A DNA stretch of 64,000 bases from an uncultured Clostridia bacterium (GTDB taxonomy: Bacteria; Bacillota; Clostridia; Lachnospirales; Lachnospiraceae). Positions 26,302-35,163 of the stretch are shown here, one piece after another. The stretch lies in assembly GCA_947385955.1 (NCBI GenBank), contig CANDNA010000002.1, positions 62,001 through 126,000 on the forward strand, given 5' to 3'. Both the position numbers and the translations under genes were made by a program. The notes under the pieces are model-generated. The model did no database searches. It saw only the letters and a list, made by a program, of their open reading frames with translations, and was not told the origin of the DNA. Position 1 is the first letter of the stretch; each line of letters begins with the position of its first letter.

Positions 26302-27024
26302 CTATAACCGATCCAGCTCTGCCAACAGCTTCAGATTTTCTCTTTCGTAATCGTTCCAGATGGAATCATCAAACTCTCCGCTGCTGTAAACAGGCTGATA
26401 CCAGGCGCATCCCATAAAATAATTGTACAGGTCCGCATCACTGAAAATATATCCCCGCCTTGCATAGATTTCATTTTTGGCCAGATGAATGACCACATCC
26501 GGAAGATCCTGAAACGCTTCTCTGCTGTAGTATTTCATATCTGTGTAAAACAGCGGTTCCAGCCGGTTGGCAATATCCCGCACCTCCCGGTCATTTTCCC
26601 AATAATCGGTTATTTCATAAAAATATCCGCTCTGGTTATAATATTTTCCCCGATCTGACACAATGGCCTCAATCTGTTCTCCGGTCATGCCGCCATAATG
26701 CTGCTCATAGAAGGCATCCAGGTACACAGATATATCCTCTGCTTCCGTTTCTTCGCAGAAATTATCTGCAGTTTCCGGCAATTCTGTCATGCCATCAGGC
26801 AGATCCGCTTCCGGAGCAGGAAAAGGCTCCTCATTTTCCTGTCTCTCCGGCAATGTCTCTGCCCCTGCTTCTACTTCTTCAGGGTACTCCTCTTCCTCAT
26901 CTGCTTCCATCTCTTCCAATACAGAATGCTCTCCCTCCATGCCGCCCGACGCTGTATCCCTCCCACAGGCTGTTACGATACACAGCAGAAGAAACACTCC
27001 AAAAAAACAATGTATTTTTTTCAT
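26302..27024 (-). CDS. YARHG-domain lipoprotein
   Basis: 240 residues. The N-terminus is a lipoprotein signal peptide with lipobox VTAC (Cys20). A long Glu/Pro-rich stretch (about 30-95) follows, probably a flexible wall spacer. The C-terminal domain (about 170-240) matches YARHG: LAKNEIYARRGYIF, WYQPVYSSGEFDDSIWNDYER, with Arg in place of His in the name motif. It is a cell-surface protein of unknown role. The ribosome site is AGAGGAGGCCAT. Confidence 0.87.
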   Translation of the reverse strand: MKKIHCFFGVFLLLCIVTACGRDTASGGMEGEHSVLEEMEADEEEEYPEEVEAGAETLPERQENEEPFPAPEADLPDGMTELPETADNFCEETEAEDISVYLDAFYEQHYGGMTGEQIEAIVSDRGKYYNQSGYFYEITDYWENDREVRDIANRLEPLFYTDMKYYSREAFQDLPDVVIHLAKNEIYARRGYIFSDADLYNYFMGCAWYQPVYSSGEFDDSIWNDYERENLKLLAELDRL

Positions 27025-27108
27025 ATGGCCTCCTCTGAAAAAAGCAGCCCGCCTCCCTTTCCGGATACGGACTGCCAGAATGCTGCACTGATTGTATCAT
27101 ATTTCCTG

Positions 27109-27753
27109 TCAAAACACAATTTCCGTCGGTACATAGGAATGCTGCACCGCCTCCCATGACTCCGGGTCAAACTTTCTGTCTCTATAATAATAAGGTCTGT
27201 CCTCCTCTGTAATACTCCGGATCACTCTGCACGGATTGCCCGCCGCCAGGCTCCAGTCCGGAATGTCTTTCGTCACCACACTTCCTGCACCGATTACCAC
27301 ATTATTTCCGATGTGTACACCGGGCAGGATCACCGTATTGCCGCCGATCCACACATGGTCCCCAATGCTGACTTCTATGCCATATTCGTACATGGAATTT
27401 CGGGATGCAGGATGCAGCGGATGGCCTGCCGTATAAACAGCCACATTCGGCGCCATCTGGCAGTTATCCCCGATTGTTACTTTCGCCACATCCAGAATCG
27501 TACAATTATAATTGGCAAAAAAATTCTTTCCTACTTCTATGTGAGAGCCATAATCACAATAAAACGGCGGATTGACAAATGCGTTTTCCGATTTTCCAAA
27601 CAGTTCCCTGACAATCCTTCCAATTGTTTCAAAGTCCGACCGATCTGCCGTATTCAGCTCCTGTGTCAGCCTTCTGGCACGCTTCTGCTCCTCAAAAACC
27701 TCCGTGTCAGAAATGTATGGTAACCCACGATCTCTTCTCTCCCGATTTGTCAT
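27109..27753 (-). CDS. Maltose/galactoside O-acetyltransferase-type protein
   Basis: 214 residues of left-handed beta-helix hexapeptide repeats (IGDNCQMAPNVAVYT, IGDHVWIGGNTVILPGVHIG). The LacA/Maa blocks are complete: N-terminal helical DRSDFETIGRIVRELFG, NPPFYCDYG, the catalytic His in YTAGHPLHP and GAGSVVTKDIPDWSLAAGNP. It would acetylate sugars with acetyl-CoA. The start at 27753 is preferred over 27759 because AGAGGAAG is then at proper distance. Confidence 0.9.
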   Translation of the reverse strand: MTNRERRDRGLPYISDTEVFEEQKRARRLTQELNTADRSDFETIGRIVRELFGKSENAFVNPPFYCDYGSHIEVGKNFFANYNCTILDVAKVTIGDNCQMAPNVAVYTAGHPLHPASRNSMYEYGIEVSIGDHVWIGGNTVILPGVHIGNNVVIGAGSVVTKDIPDWSLAAGNPCRVIRSITEEDRPYYYRDRKFDPESWEAVQHSYVPTEIVF

Positions 27754-27940
27754 TGTCATCTTCCTCTCTTTTCTTCTCTGTCCCCGGTACAGCCACAGCA
27801 GGATGTCTCTTACCGGGTCCGATTGTTTCCGTTGCTCTTCAGGATTTTTATATGTTATTATAATAGTGTATGGAAATATGGTTTTCTACCACTATAATCG
27901 TTATTTTTTATCACTATCGTATTTTGAAAGGACAAAAATC

Positions 27941-28867
27941 ATGACAGACACTGAGCTTATGCAGGATGCTTCCGAAGTCATGCATTATGACAGGGCAAAC
28001 ATCCCCTTATCCGTCAGAAAGAGACGGCTTTCAGACTACCCGTTTATGCGGGCGCCCTGTCACTGGCATGAAGATCTGGAATGGACCTGGATTGTAAAAG
28101 GAACTATGTATTATGAGGTCAATGGAAAGAAAGTCCTGTTACAGGAAAACGACTGGATTATGGTCAATGCCAGGCAGATGCATTTCGGTTCTGCCTGCAG
28201 CCTGCAGGAATGTGAATTTGCCTGCATTCAGTTTCATCCCCTGTTATTTACCGGATGCCTTCCGCTTTGTCATGATTACCTGCTGCCTCTTACCGAAGAT
28301 CCCGGTCTGGAATATATACACTCCTCTTCCTCATCTGCGGGCCATACGGAAACGGCCTCCTTGCTCAATCAGATCACCACTTTGAAAGTACAGCAGGCTC
28401 CCGGGTATGAACTGGAAATCATCGGCCTTATGCATATCCTTTGGAGCAGGATCTATCGCTGCGCTGCCCGGCTGCCCCATTCTCATGTTATGGGACAAAA
28501 CCCGGATATTTCCATTCAAAAAGCAATGGTTTCCTATATACACAGTCATTACAGCGAAAAAATAACCCTGGATGAGATTGCTGCTGCCGGAAATGTATGC
28601 CGAAGTAAATGCTGTCTTATTTTCAAACATTATCTGCAGCAGACTCCCATCGACTTTCTCAATGCGTACAGGCTCCGGATCAGCAGCCATCTCTTACAGC
28701 ATACAGATCTGTCCGTAACACAAATCGCTCTGTCCTGCGGATTTCATCATCTTGGCTATTTTTCCGGTCTGTTTCAGCGCTGTTATGGATGTACGCCCCG
28801 TCAGTACCGGGGCAGGGGACAAAAAGAGAATATGGCGGGGCATACCGCAGATAAGGAGCAGATATGA
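27941..28867 (+). CDS. AraC-family transcriptional regulator
   Basis: 308 residues from 27941 (GAAAGGACAAAAATC before it). The N-terminal cupin-like part has CHWHEDLEWTWIVKG (residues about 44-58) and MHFGSA. The C-terminal double HTH (about 205-295) has ITLDEIAAAGNVCRSKCCLIFK and VTQIALSCGFHHLGYFSGLFQRCYGCTPRQYR. It overlaps the downstream DUF1848 gene by 4 bases (ATGA), so the two are coupled. The inducer is unknown; it might control the divergent acetyltransferase gene. Confidence 0.92.
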   Translation: MTDTELMQDASEVMHYDRANIPLSVRKRRLSDYPFMRAPCHWHEDLEWTWIVKGTMYYEVNGKKVLLQENDWIMVNARQMHFGSACSLQECEFACIQFHPLLFTGCLPLCHDYLLPLTEDPGLEYIHSSSSSAGHTETASLLNQITTLKVQQAPGYELEIIGLMHILWSRIYRCAARLPHSHVMGQNPDISIQKAMVSYIHSHYSEKITLDEIAAAGNVCRSKCCLIFKHYLQQTPIDFLNAYRLRISSHLLQHTDLSVTQIALSCGFHHLGYFSGLFQRCYGCTPRQYRGRGQKENMAGHTADKEQI

Positions 28868-29805
28868 TTTTAAGCGTAAGCCGGAGATGCGACATTCCGG
28901 CACATTTTGCAAACTGGTTTTATCATCGGATTCAGGAAGGATATGTGTATGTGAGAAATCCATTCCGGTTCCATCAGATCAGTCACATAGACCTCTCCCC
29001 CGATGTGGTGGACTGTATCGTATTCTGGAGTAAAAATCCATCTCCCATGCTGTCCCGGCTGCCTGAACTGGCAGAGTATATGTATTACTTTCAATTTACC
29101 CTGAATGCCTATGGCCGGGAAATCGAACCGAATCTTCCTGACCTGGCAGCACGCATCCATACCTTTCAGGAACTGGCAGGGCGGCTGGGAAAACAGCGGG
29201 TTCTCTGGCGCTATGATCCGGTCCTTCTGACACCGGATTATACGGTCTCCTGGCATCGGGAGAGGTTTTCTTATCTGGCAGAGCAGCTTGCAGGCTATAC
29301 GCAGACCTGCACCTTCAGCTTTCCCGATCTGTATCCGGCTATGGCCCGCCGCGCCGCCCTCTCCGGTATCCGTCCTCTGTCCGGCCCGGAAAAATCCGAT
29401 TTGGCACAGTCTCTGTCCGCCATTGCCCGTTCCTGTGGCCTGAGCCTGAATACCTGTGCTGAGGACATCGACCTGTCCGCTTACCGGATCGGCCATGCCC
29501 GATGTATCGATCCTTTCCTGATTTCCCGCCTTCTCGGCTGTGACCTGGACTGGAAAAAAGACGGCGGCCAGCGGCCCGGCTGCGGCTGCGCCGCCTCCAT
29601 AGATCTGGGTATCTATCATACCTGTACACATGGCTGTGTCTACTGCTATGCCAACGGCCCAAGCGGTCCCTCCCCTGCCCGGCTGCAGGCATACGAGGAA
29701 ACCTCCCCGCTGCTCTGCAGCCGGTTTACAGAAGCGGATCAGATCTCAAAGCCTTCTGTGAAGTCCTGGAAAAATCCGCAGCTGCGCCTGCCGTTTCTTA
29801 CCTGA
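28864..29805 (+). CDS. DUF1848 protein with C-terminal radical-SAM-like cysteine cluster
   Basis: 313 residues. The N-terminal part starts SVSRRCDIPAHFANWF and continues with FWSKNPSPMLSRL, typical for DUF1848. Near the C-terminus CGCAASIDLG is followed by CTHGCVYCYAN, a Cx3Cx2C motif as in radical SAM enzymes but placed at the end of the chain. The family is thought to hold an Fe-S cluster; no reaction is known. It is translationally coupled to the AraC regulator and converges on the aldose epimerase gene with only 11 bases between. Confidence 0.88.
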   Translation: MILSVSRRCDIPAHFANWFYHRIQEGYVYVRNPFRFHQISHIDLSPDVVDCIVFWSKNPSPMLSRLPELAEYMYYFQFTLNAYGREIEPNLPDLAARIHTFQELAGRLGKQRVLWRYDPVLLTPDYTVSWHRERFSYLAEQLAGYTQTCTFSFPDLYPAMARRAALSGIRPLSGPEKSDLAQSLSAIARSCGLSLNTCAEDIDLSAYRIGHARCIDPFLISRLLGCDLDWKKDGGQRPGCGCAASIDLGIYHTCTHGCVYCYANGPSGPSPARLQAYEETSPLLCSRFTEADQISKPSVKSWKNPQLRLPFLT

Positions 29806-29816
29806 TTCTTACCCGG

Positions 29817-30698
29817 TCAGATTCCGAGCCAATAGGATTTCTGATAAAGCCCGCCCGGCTCCAGACAATGTACGCCCGGTTTTTCCTCCAACACCTGTGT
29901 GCAGTCTCCGTTGTCACAGCGGCCGTCCCAGGGTTCCAGACATACAAAAGGAGCGCCCGGTTTGGCCCAGATCCCCACACTGGTAAACCCTTCGCAGAAA
30001 AGAGTCACATAGCGGCTTTTATCAGGACGCAGTACGGAAACTTCCGTAATCTGCCCACCATCAAAAACCAGTGCATCCCGGTCGAACAGATGCGGCCCTA
30101 TGACATGGTACCCCTCCTCCAACGGAAAGTCAAAGGCTTCCTCCGGCCTGCCCAGACCGGTCACAGGATCTACCAGCAGATACTGCAAAGATTCTTTTCC
30201 GGGAAAATACAGCCTGTACTCCGCACCTTCTCCCTGCTCCATCTCCGGCAGTGCAAACCCCGGATGGCCCCCGATTTTGAAATACATCGCCTCTGCTCCC
30301 CGGTTCTCCACCTCCCAGGAAACCTTCAGTTTTTTTTCTTCCAGTCTGTGCGTCACCCGGAATACAAAATCAAACGGATACCTGCTTTTTGTCTCCTCAT
30401 TGGCACACAATTCATGCACCACATAATCGCTCCCCTTTTCCACCATCGCAAAACGCATATCTCTGGCAAATCCATGCTGTCCCATCGGATAGGTCTGTCC
30501 CTGATAAAGATATGCATTTCCCGCACTGCGGCCTACGAAAGGAAACAGTACCGGCGTCCGGCGGTTCCAGACTTCTGGCCTGCCGTCCCAGATAAGCTGC
30601 TCTTTTGTCTCTTTGTTCCAAAGTTCCCAAAGTTCTGCGCCTTCATCATTGATTTTGGCTGTGAGATACCCGTTTTCAATTATCTGCAATCCTTCCAT
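29817..30698 (-). CDS. Aldose 1-epimerase family protein
   Basis: 293 residues from 30698 (GAAAGGATGATGATT before the ATG). The beta-sandwich motifs of the LacX/YeaD-type epimerases are visible: DEGAELWELWNKETKEQLIWDG near the start, PVLFPFVGRS, MGQHGFARDM (His), KIGGHPGFALP (His) and a C-terminal CLEPWDG with the catalytic Glu. It interconverts alpha and beta anomers of hexoses. The natural sugar is unknown. Confidence 0.88.
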   Translation of the reverse strand: MEGLQIIENGYLTAKINDEGAELWELWNKETKEQLIWDGRPEVWNRRTPVLFPFVGRSAGNAYLYQGQTYPMGQHGFARDMRFAMVEKGSDYVVHELCANEETKSRYPFDFVFRVTHRLEEKKLKVSWEVENRGAEAMYFKIGGHPGFALPEMEQGEGAEYRLYFPGKESLQYLLVDPVTGLGRPEEAFDFPLEEGYHVIGPHLFDRDALVFDGGQITEVSVLRPDKSRYVTLFCEGFTSVGIWAKPGAPFVCLEPWDGRCDNGDCTQVLEEKPGVHCLEPGGLYQKSYWLGI

Positions 30699-30759
30699 AA
30701 TCATCATCCTTTCTTTCCTGCTCAGATTTTCCTTTTTCATGTACTTTCCTGCTCCGGCT

Positions 30760-31512
30760 TTAATACTCTTCCATAAATCGTTTCAGCCAGTTCCAATATG
30801 GCTCCTGTCTGCCGCAGGCAGGGCAGGTGCCGGTTCCATAGACCAGCGGCAGCACCGGTGTCATCTCCGTATCTCCTGCCAGGGCAAGCAGGCCCTGCAG
30901 CCAGACAGCCTCTTCCTCCAGAGACTTCCCGTCCCAGGGACCGATAGATACAGGTTCCAGGCAGTCCTCTTCTGCAAATACATATTCTTCCTGATCCCAG
31001 CCGCAGGCACAGGCAGCATGTCCCATCTCCCAGCCATAGGCAGACAAAAGCCAGAGGCCATAGGCATGTCCCCGGTCTCCCAGAATGGACAGAGCCGCCA
31101 GGGCAAACATCTGTCCCAGTTCCGGATCCTCCTGCAGGAAACCGGCAAGATCCTGCCCGGTCAAAAGCTGTTTTGTTTCACGGCCCAGTCCGGCCAGCCC
31201 TTCCTGAAATTCCCGATATGGCTCTGTATCAGGAGATAAAGGGCATTCCGCCTCAGCAGCAATGGCTGCGCCCATATGGGCAATCAGAAATATCTTATCT
31301 TCCGGCTCCAGCCTGCCGCACAAAGCCGCCAGATGAGGCAGCACATAGGCAGTGGCGCTGTAATAGCTGAGCTGATGGCTCAGATCTTCTGCCAGAATTT
31401 CCATATTTTCCCGGAAATCCCCCTCCCCTTCCACCAGATAACGAAGCCATTTCACTGCGTCATTTCCCGCCGAGTCAAGTTCCGTCCAAACCGGATCGTT
31501 GAAATCTACCAT
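30760..31512 (-). CDS. Hypothetical helical protein with C-terminal zinc pair
   Basis: 250 residues, mostly helical and acidic, repeating Leu/Ala-rich helices like HEAT-type proteins (YVLPHLAALCGRL, FLIAHMGAAIAAEAE, MFALAALSILGD). The C-terminus carries CPACGR, and a further ACACG lies in the middle, which could bind zinc. The start follows GGGAGGGAATACAGT. Related proteins occur in Clostridia near polymorphic toxin loci, but I cannot assign a role. Confidence 0.65.
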   Translation of the reverse strand: MVDFNDPVWTELDSAGNDAVKWLRYLVEGEGDFRENMEILAEDLSHQLSYYSATAYVLPHLAALCGRLEPEDKIFLIAHMGAAIAAEAECPLSPDTEPYREFQEGLAGLGRETKQLLTGQDLAGFLQEDPELGQMFALAALSILGDRGHAYGLWLLSAYGWEMGHAACACGWDQEEYVFAEEDCLEPVSIGPWDGKSLEEEAVWLQGLLALAGDTEMTPVLPLVYGTGTCPACGRQEPYWNWLKRFMEEY

Positions 31513-31548
31513 ACTGTATTCCCTCCCGCTTTATAAAAAAACTGTTTT

Positions 31549-32712
31549 CTATTTTCCGTATGCCAGGATGCCTTCCCGGAGCCGGTTCAGCCCATCCTCC
31601 ACCACACTGCGGGGACATGCCACATTCATCCGCAGAAAGGTTTCGCCGCCTCTTCCGTACTGTCCTCCTTCAGAAAGGTAGAGTCCTGTCTTTTCCCTTA
31701 AGAAATGGCTGATTTCTTTACTGTTTCCCGAAAGGCGCCTGCAGTCAAGCCACATCAGATAGGTTGCTTCGGAATGCACTGCCCTGATTTCCGGCAGGTT
31801 TTCCTGCAAAAATCCGCTGACCAGCCGTTTGTTGCCGTCGATGTATTCCCGCAGGGCATCCAGCCACGGCGCCCCCTTTGTATATGCGGCAATAGCCGTA
31901 TCGACGGCAAATACATTTGGCTCCGCCACCTCATCCGTATTGAGCCTCTGCCGCATTTTATGGCGCAGAACCGGATCTGCCACCGCCACTGCCGCTGTCT
32001 GGATACCCGCCACGTTAAATGTTTTCGTGGGCGCAATACAGGTCACGCTGATGTTTCTGCAGATATCTGAAACCGATGCAAACGGTATATATTCCCTGCC
32101 GGGCGCCGTCAGATCACAGTGAATCTCATCGGAAAGGACTGTCACATGATGACGGAAACACAACTCCCCGATTCTGGCAAGCGTTTCCCTGTCCCATATC
32201 TTCCCTACCGGATTGTGAGGGTTGCACAGGATCATCATCGTAGTCTGGGGATCAGATAACTTTTCTTCCAGTTCTGCAAAATCAATGCTGTAATTTTCTC
32301 CGTCATATTGCAGCGGTACCGCCATTACATTCCTTCCGTTATTGGCAATCGAATGAAAGAAAATATGGTAGACCGGGGTCTGCACCAGTACATTTTCCCC
32401 TACTGTCGTCAGCTTTCTTACCGCACTGGAAACAGCCGGTATCACGCCTGTGGTAAAAAGCAGCCATTCTTTCTCCATTCTGAAATGATGACGGCTCTCC
32501 CACCATTCGATATAAGCGTCATACCAGGCATCCGGTATCACACAGTAACCAAAAATACCATGCTCCGCCCTTTTTAAAACCGCATCCCGGATGGCCGGCG
32601 CTGCCGGAAAATCCATATCTGCCACCCACATGGGAAGCTCCCGCTCTGATACGTCCCACTTCAGACTGCCCGTGCCCCGTCTGTCTGTCATCTGGTCAAA
32701 ATCATATATCAT
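31549..32712 (-). CDS. PatB/MalY-type PLP-dependent cystathionine beta-lyase/aminotransferase
   Basis: 387 residues, the usual length. Visible: MWVADMDFPAAPAI (N-terminal), ILCNPHNPVGKIW, VLSDEIHCDL and the Schiff-base Lys in CIAPTKTFNVAG (about residue 232). These are the fold type I motifs of the MalY/PatB group that cleaves cystathionine to homocysteine. It may also act on cysteine conjugates. The ribosome site is AGAGAGGATACATGT. Confidence 0.92.
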   Translation of the reverse strand: MIYDFDQMTDRRGTGSLKWDVSERELPMWVADMDFPAAPAIRDAVLKRAEHGIFGYCVIPDAWYDAYIEWWESRHHFRMEKEWLLFTTGVIPAVSSAVRKLTTVGENVLVQTPVYHIFFHSIANNGRNVMAVPLQYDGENYSIDFAELEEKLSDPQTTMMILCNPHNPVGKIWDRETLARIGELCFRHHVTVLSDEIHCDLTAPGREYIPFASVSDICRNISVTCIAPTKTFNVAGIQTAAVAVADPVLRHKMRQRLNTDEVAEPNVFAVDTAIAAYTKGAPWLDALREYIDGNKRLVSGFLQENLPEIRAVHSEATYLMWLDCRRLSGNSKEISHFLREKTGLYLSEGGQYGRGGETFLRMNVACPRSVVEDGLNRLREGILAYGK

Positions 32713-32778
32713 ACATGTATCCTCTCTGTTTCACCCCAAAAGAAACTTCCTCGGTTTCATTTCGCCTCCACGCCTGGT

Positions 32779-33636
32779 TTAAACCGCTTTTTTCAGCACA
32801 TTTTTACAGACAATTCTTGTTTTTTCCGGATTGATTTTATCCCGTTCCAAAATCAACTCACCGATACTTTCTGCGCAGATCCTGCCGCCTGCAGGATTGA
32901 ACACACTGTCCACCCGGCTGGTAATCTCAGCTTCCACGGTGGAATACTCGAAAGCAAGCGTGGTATTGATCAGTTTACAGTTTTTCATTACAAGATTGTC
33001 AATATAACACATTCCCTGCAGACTTTCTATGGTACAGTTCACCAGTGTCAGGTTCCTGGCGTTCCATCCCAGATATTCCCCTGAAATAAAAGAATCATAT
33101 ACGGTTACATTTTCGCTGTTCCAGAAAGCATCCTTAGAAAGCAGTCTGGCATGATGAAGTTCCATATTTTTGACACCATCAAAAGAATAATTGCCCGCCA
33201 GCGTAAAATCCCGCAGGGTCAGGTTCTGGCTGTTCATGGCAAAATAGTCCCCTCTGGCCGTCACCTGATCCAGCTCCACCCCATCACAGCTCCACAGAGT
33301 TTCCGCCGCATTTACAAAATTTACGTTCCGCAGCTTTACATCCCTGCAGCGGCGGAAGTTTTTCGGCGCTTCAATCACCGTATCTTCCACTGAAATCCGG
33401 TCTGTGTACCAGATACCTGCACGCCCCATCTCAAAAATACTGCAATTTTTCAATGTAATATCTTTGCTGTACCATAACGGATATTTCCACTTGAACATGC
33501 TGCCGATCAGTTCGATGTTCCTGCTTTCTTTTAAAGGGGACTCTCCGTCATCAAAAATCGTATCCACAATCCGCAAATTTTCCCCCTGAAAAAGCGCCCG
33601 CTCTCCTGTCAGAAATTCCTGTCTGATTTCTTTCAT
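32779..33636 (-). CDS. DUF3737 family beta-helix protein
   Basis: 285 residues from 33636 (AAGAGGAAAAAAG before ATG); a longer open frame to 33870 overlaps the next gene and lacks a start signal. It is a chain of short strands with Asn/Asp turns (LKNCSIFEMGRAGIWY, LTLVNCTIESLQGMCYIDNL), the DUF3737 right-handed beta-helix pattern. Related proteins are cytosolic and of unknown function. The small gene at 33699-33923 lies immediately upstream on the same strand. Confidence 0.85.
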   Translation of the reverse strand: MKEIRQEFLTGERALFQGENLRIVDTIFDDGESPLKESRNIELIGSMFKWKYPLWYSKDITLKNCSIFEMGRAGIWYTDRISVEDTVIEAPKNFRRCRDVKLRNVNFVNAAETLWSCDGVELDQVTARGDYFAMNSQNLTLRDFTLAGNYSFDGVKNMELHHARLLSKDAFWNSENVTVYDSFISGEYLGWNARNLTLVNCTIESLQGMCYIDNLVMKNCKLINTTLAFEYSTVEAEITSRVDSVFNPAGGRICAESIGELILERDKINPEKTRIVCKNVLKKAV

Positions 33637-33698
33637 CTTTTTTCCTCTTTTCCTGTCATACAATTTATTTATGCCTCTGGTTTTCTGATTTCCTGGTT

Positions 33699-33923
33699 TT
33701 ATGCCTTTTTCATCTGATAAATCAGATAGTCCAGGCAGTCGATCCGTTTCTGCTCCCGGTGCATCGCTTCCAGCAGATGATTTCTGTGCTTTCCCAGCAG
33801 ACGCATCCCTTCCTGTTTCCTTCCCTGACGGCAGCAATTCCGGAACTCTTCGATCAATTCCTCCCCGCATCCGGCATCCTTTAAATTCTGAGCCACTGCC
33901 TCTTCGCTGTCATATTGCAACAT
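33699..33923 (-). CDS. Small hypothetical protein
   Basis: 74 residues, helical (MLQYDSEEAVAQNLKDAGCGEELIEEF, CLDYLIYQMKKA). The start follows GAGGAGGCGGGAAA. It ends with YLIYQMKK, as in small DUF-type proteins next to transcription regulators. No recognised motif; likely co-transcribed with the DUF3737 gene. Confidence 0.65.
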   Translation of the reverse strand: MLQYDSEEAVAQNLKDAGCGEELIEEFRNCCRQGRKQEGMRLLGKHRNHLLEAMHREQKRIDCLDYLIYQMKKA

Positions 33924-34050
33924 TTTCCCGCCTCCTCTTCGTGGCACTTTTCATTTCTGAATTTATTATGGCATACCCGGTTTCCCATGACAAATACTTA
34001 TATTTTATAAACTTCTATAGTTATAAGGCATAATATTGTTTTACAGCGTT

Positions 34051-34881
34051 TTACAACGTATGGAAGAGCGGCTTTTTGTCAGCATAAGTACAAAAATACC
34101 GGAAGCCCAGGCTTTTCAAAAACTCTTTTGTCTCCAAAATGCCAGACCCCAGATGCGCCGGGGCATGGCTGTCGCTGCCTATCGTTATGATCTCGCCTCC
34201 CAACTCTCTGTAAAGCTTCAGGATATCCACAGAAGGCGTCGTATCTTTCAACCCATATCTGCGCCAGGAGGTATTAAATTCTATCCCCTTTCCATCCGCA
34301 ATTACGACCTTCAGGATTTCCGAAACGATCTCATGGATTTTTTCAAAAGGATACACGCCGTTTTCATCATACCGCACAATCAGGTCCATATGCCCCAGCA
34401 CACTGTAATCCTGACATGCCTTTACCAGTCCCAGCATTTCTTCATAATACCGTTCATTGTATTCCTTCTGGCTCCGGTTTTTCTGAAAGTCCTGTGTCCA
34501 AAACTCCTGATCCTCCACCTGATGGACAGACAAAATCATAAAATCAAGAGGATAGGTTTCCACCAGTGCCTGATATCTGGGAATCGTATGCATCTGCATG
34601 CCAAATTCCAGCCCTGATCTGATGGTGATCTGCCCCTCATAAGTATGGCGAAGTTCCTTAAGCAGGGCAAAATACCTGGGATAATCCACATTCATAGGCC
34701 CGTTTCTTCTGCGGCATTCGGCCGGACGGCTGTAGTCCCAGTCCTCCTTGATCCCGTAATCCACATGATCTGTAAAACAGATTTCATCCATTTTCATGGC
34801 TATGGCATCCTTCACCACCTGCTCCATCGGATACGCTGAATCATCACTGAACTTTGTATGTACATGATAATCTGCAAACAT
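34051..34881 (-). CDS. hisJ: PHP-family histidinol-phosphatase
   Basis: 276 residues from 34881 (AGGAGGAAATGAT before it). The PHP metal ligands are in place: DYHVHTKFSDDS (residues 3-14), CFTDHVDYG (about 36-44), RSGLEFGM, ILSVHQVED, HMDLIVRYD and TIGSDSHAP. It fits HisJ, which removes phosphate from histidinol phosphate in histidine synthesis. No other his gene is in the window. PHP phosphoesterases of similar build cannot be ruled out. Confidence 0.88.
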   Translation of the reverse strand: MFADYHVHTKFSDDSAYPMEQVVKDAIAMKMDEICFTDHVDYGIKEDWDYSRPAECRRRNGPMNVDYPRYFALLKELRHTYEGQITIRSGLEFGMQMHTIPRYQALVETYPLDFMILSVHQVEDQEFWTQDFQKNRSQKEYNERYYEEMLGLVKACQDYSVLGHMDLIVRYDENGVYPFEKIHEIVSEILKVVIADGKGIEFNTSWRRYGLKDTTPSVDILKLYRELGGEIITIGSDSHAPAHLGSGILETKEFLKSLGFRYFCTYADKKPLFHTL

Positions 34882-35071
34882 ATCATTTCCTCCTGTTTCT
34901 AAGCCGGTCTGCTCCCCGGACAAATACAGGGATACATCCTCTCTTTTTCTACAGCTTATCCATATGCAGGCAATAAGTCAAGTGTCATATATCTTTCCTG
35001 CGGATGCTGGCAATCCTCTTGCCCGTTCTCCTATACAATAGCAAATACTTATATTCAATATCGTAATATGC

Positions 35072-35100
35072 TTGACGAGTATAGTATACTGTCCTACAAT
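35072..35100 (+). promoter_or_regulatory. Promoter of the LysR-type gene with embedded palindrome
   Basis: TTGACG (35072-35077), 17-base spacer and TACAAT (35095-35100). The spacer starts with AGTATA-G-TATACT (35078-35090), a 6-1-6 palindrome that could be the operator of the regulator itself. Confidence 0.65.
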
Positions 35101-35163
35101 CAGAATAAATAATACGTTTCCCACACATGCAGGCAAAACAGAGTAAAATGGAGAGCAGAAAAC

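Noticed and set aside
33637-33870. Apparent extension of the DUF3737 gene
   Set aside because: It overlaps another gene in a different frame and lacks a ribosome site; the family start is at 33636.
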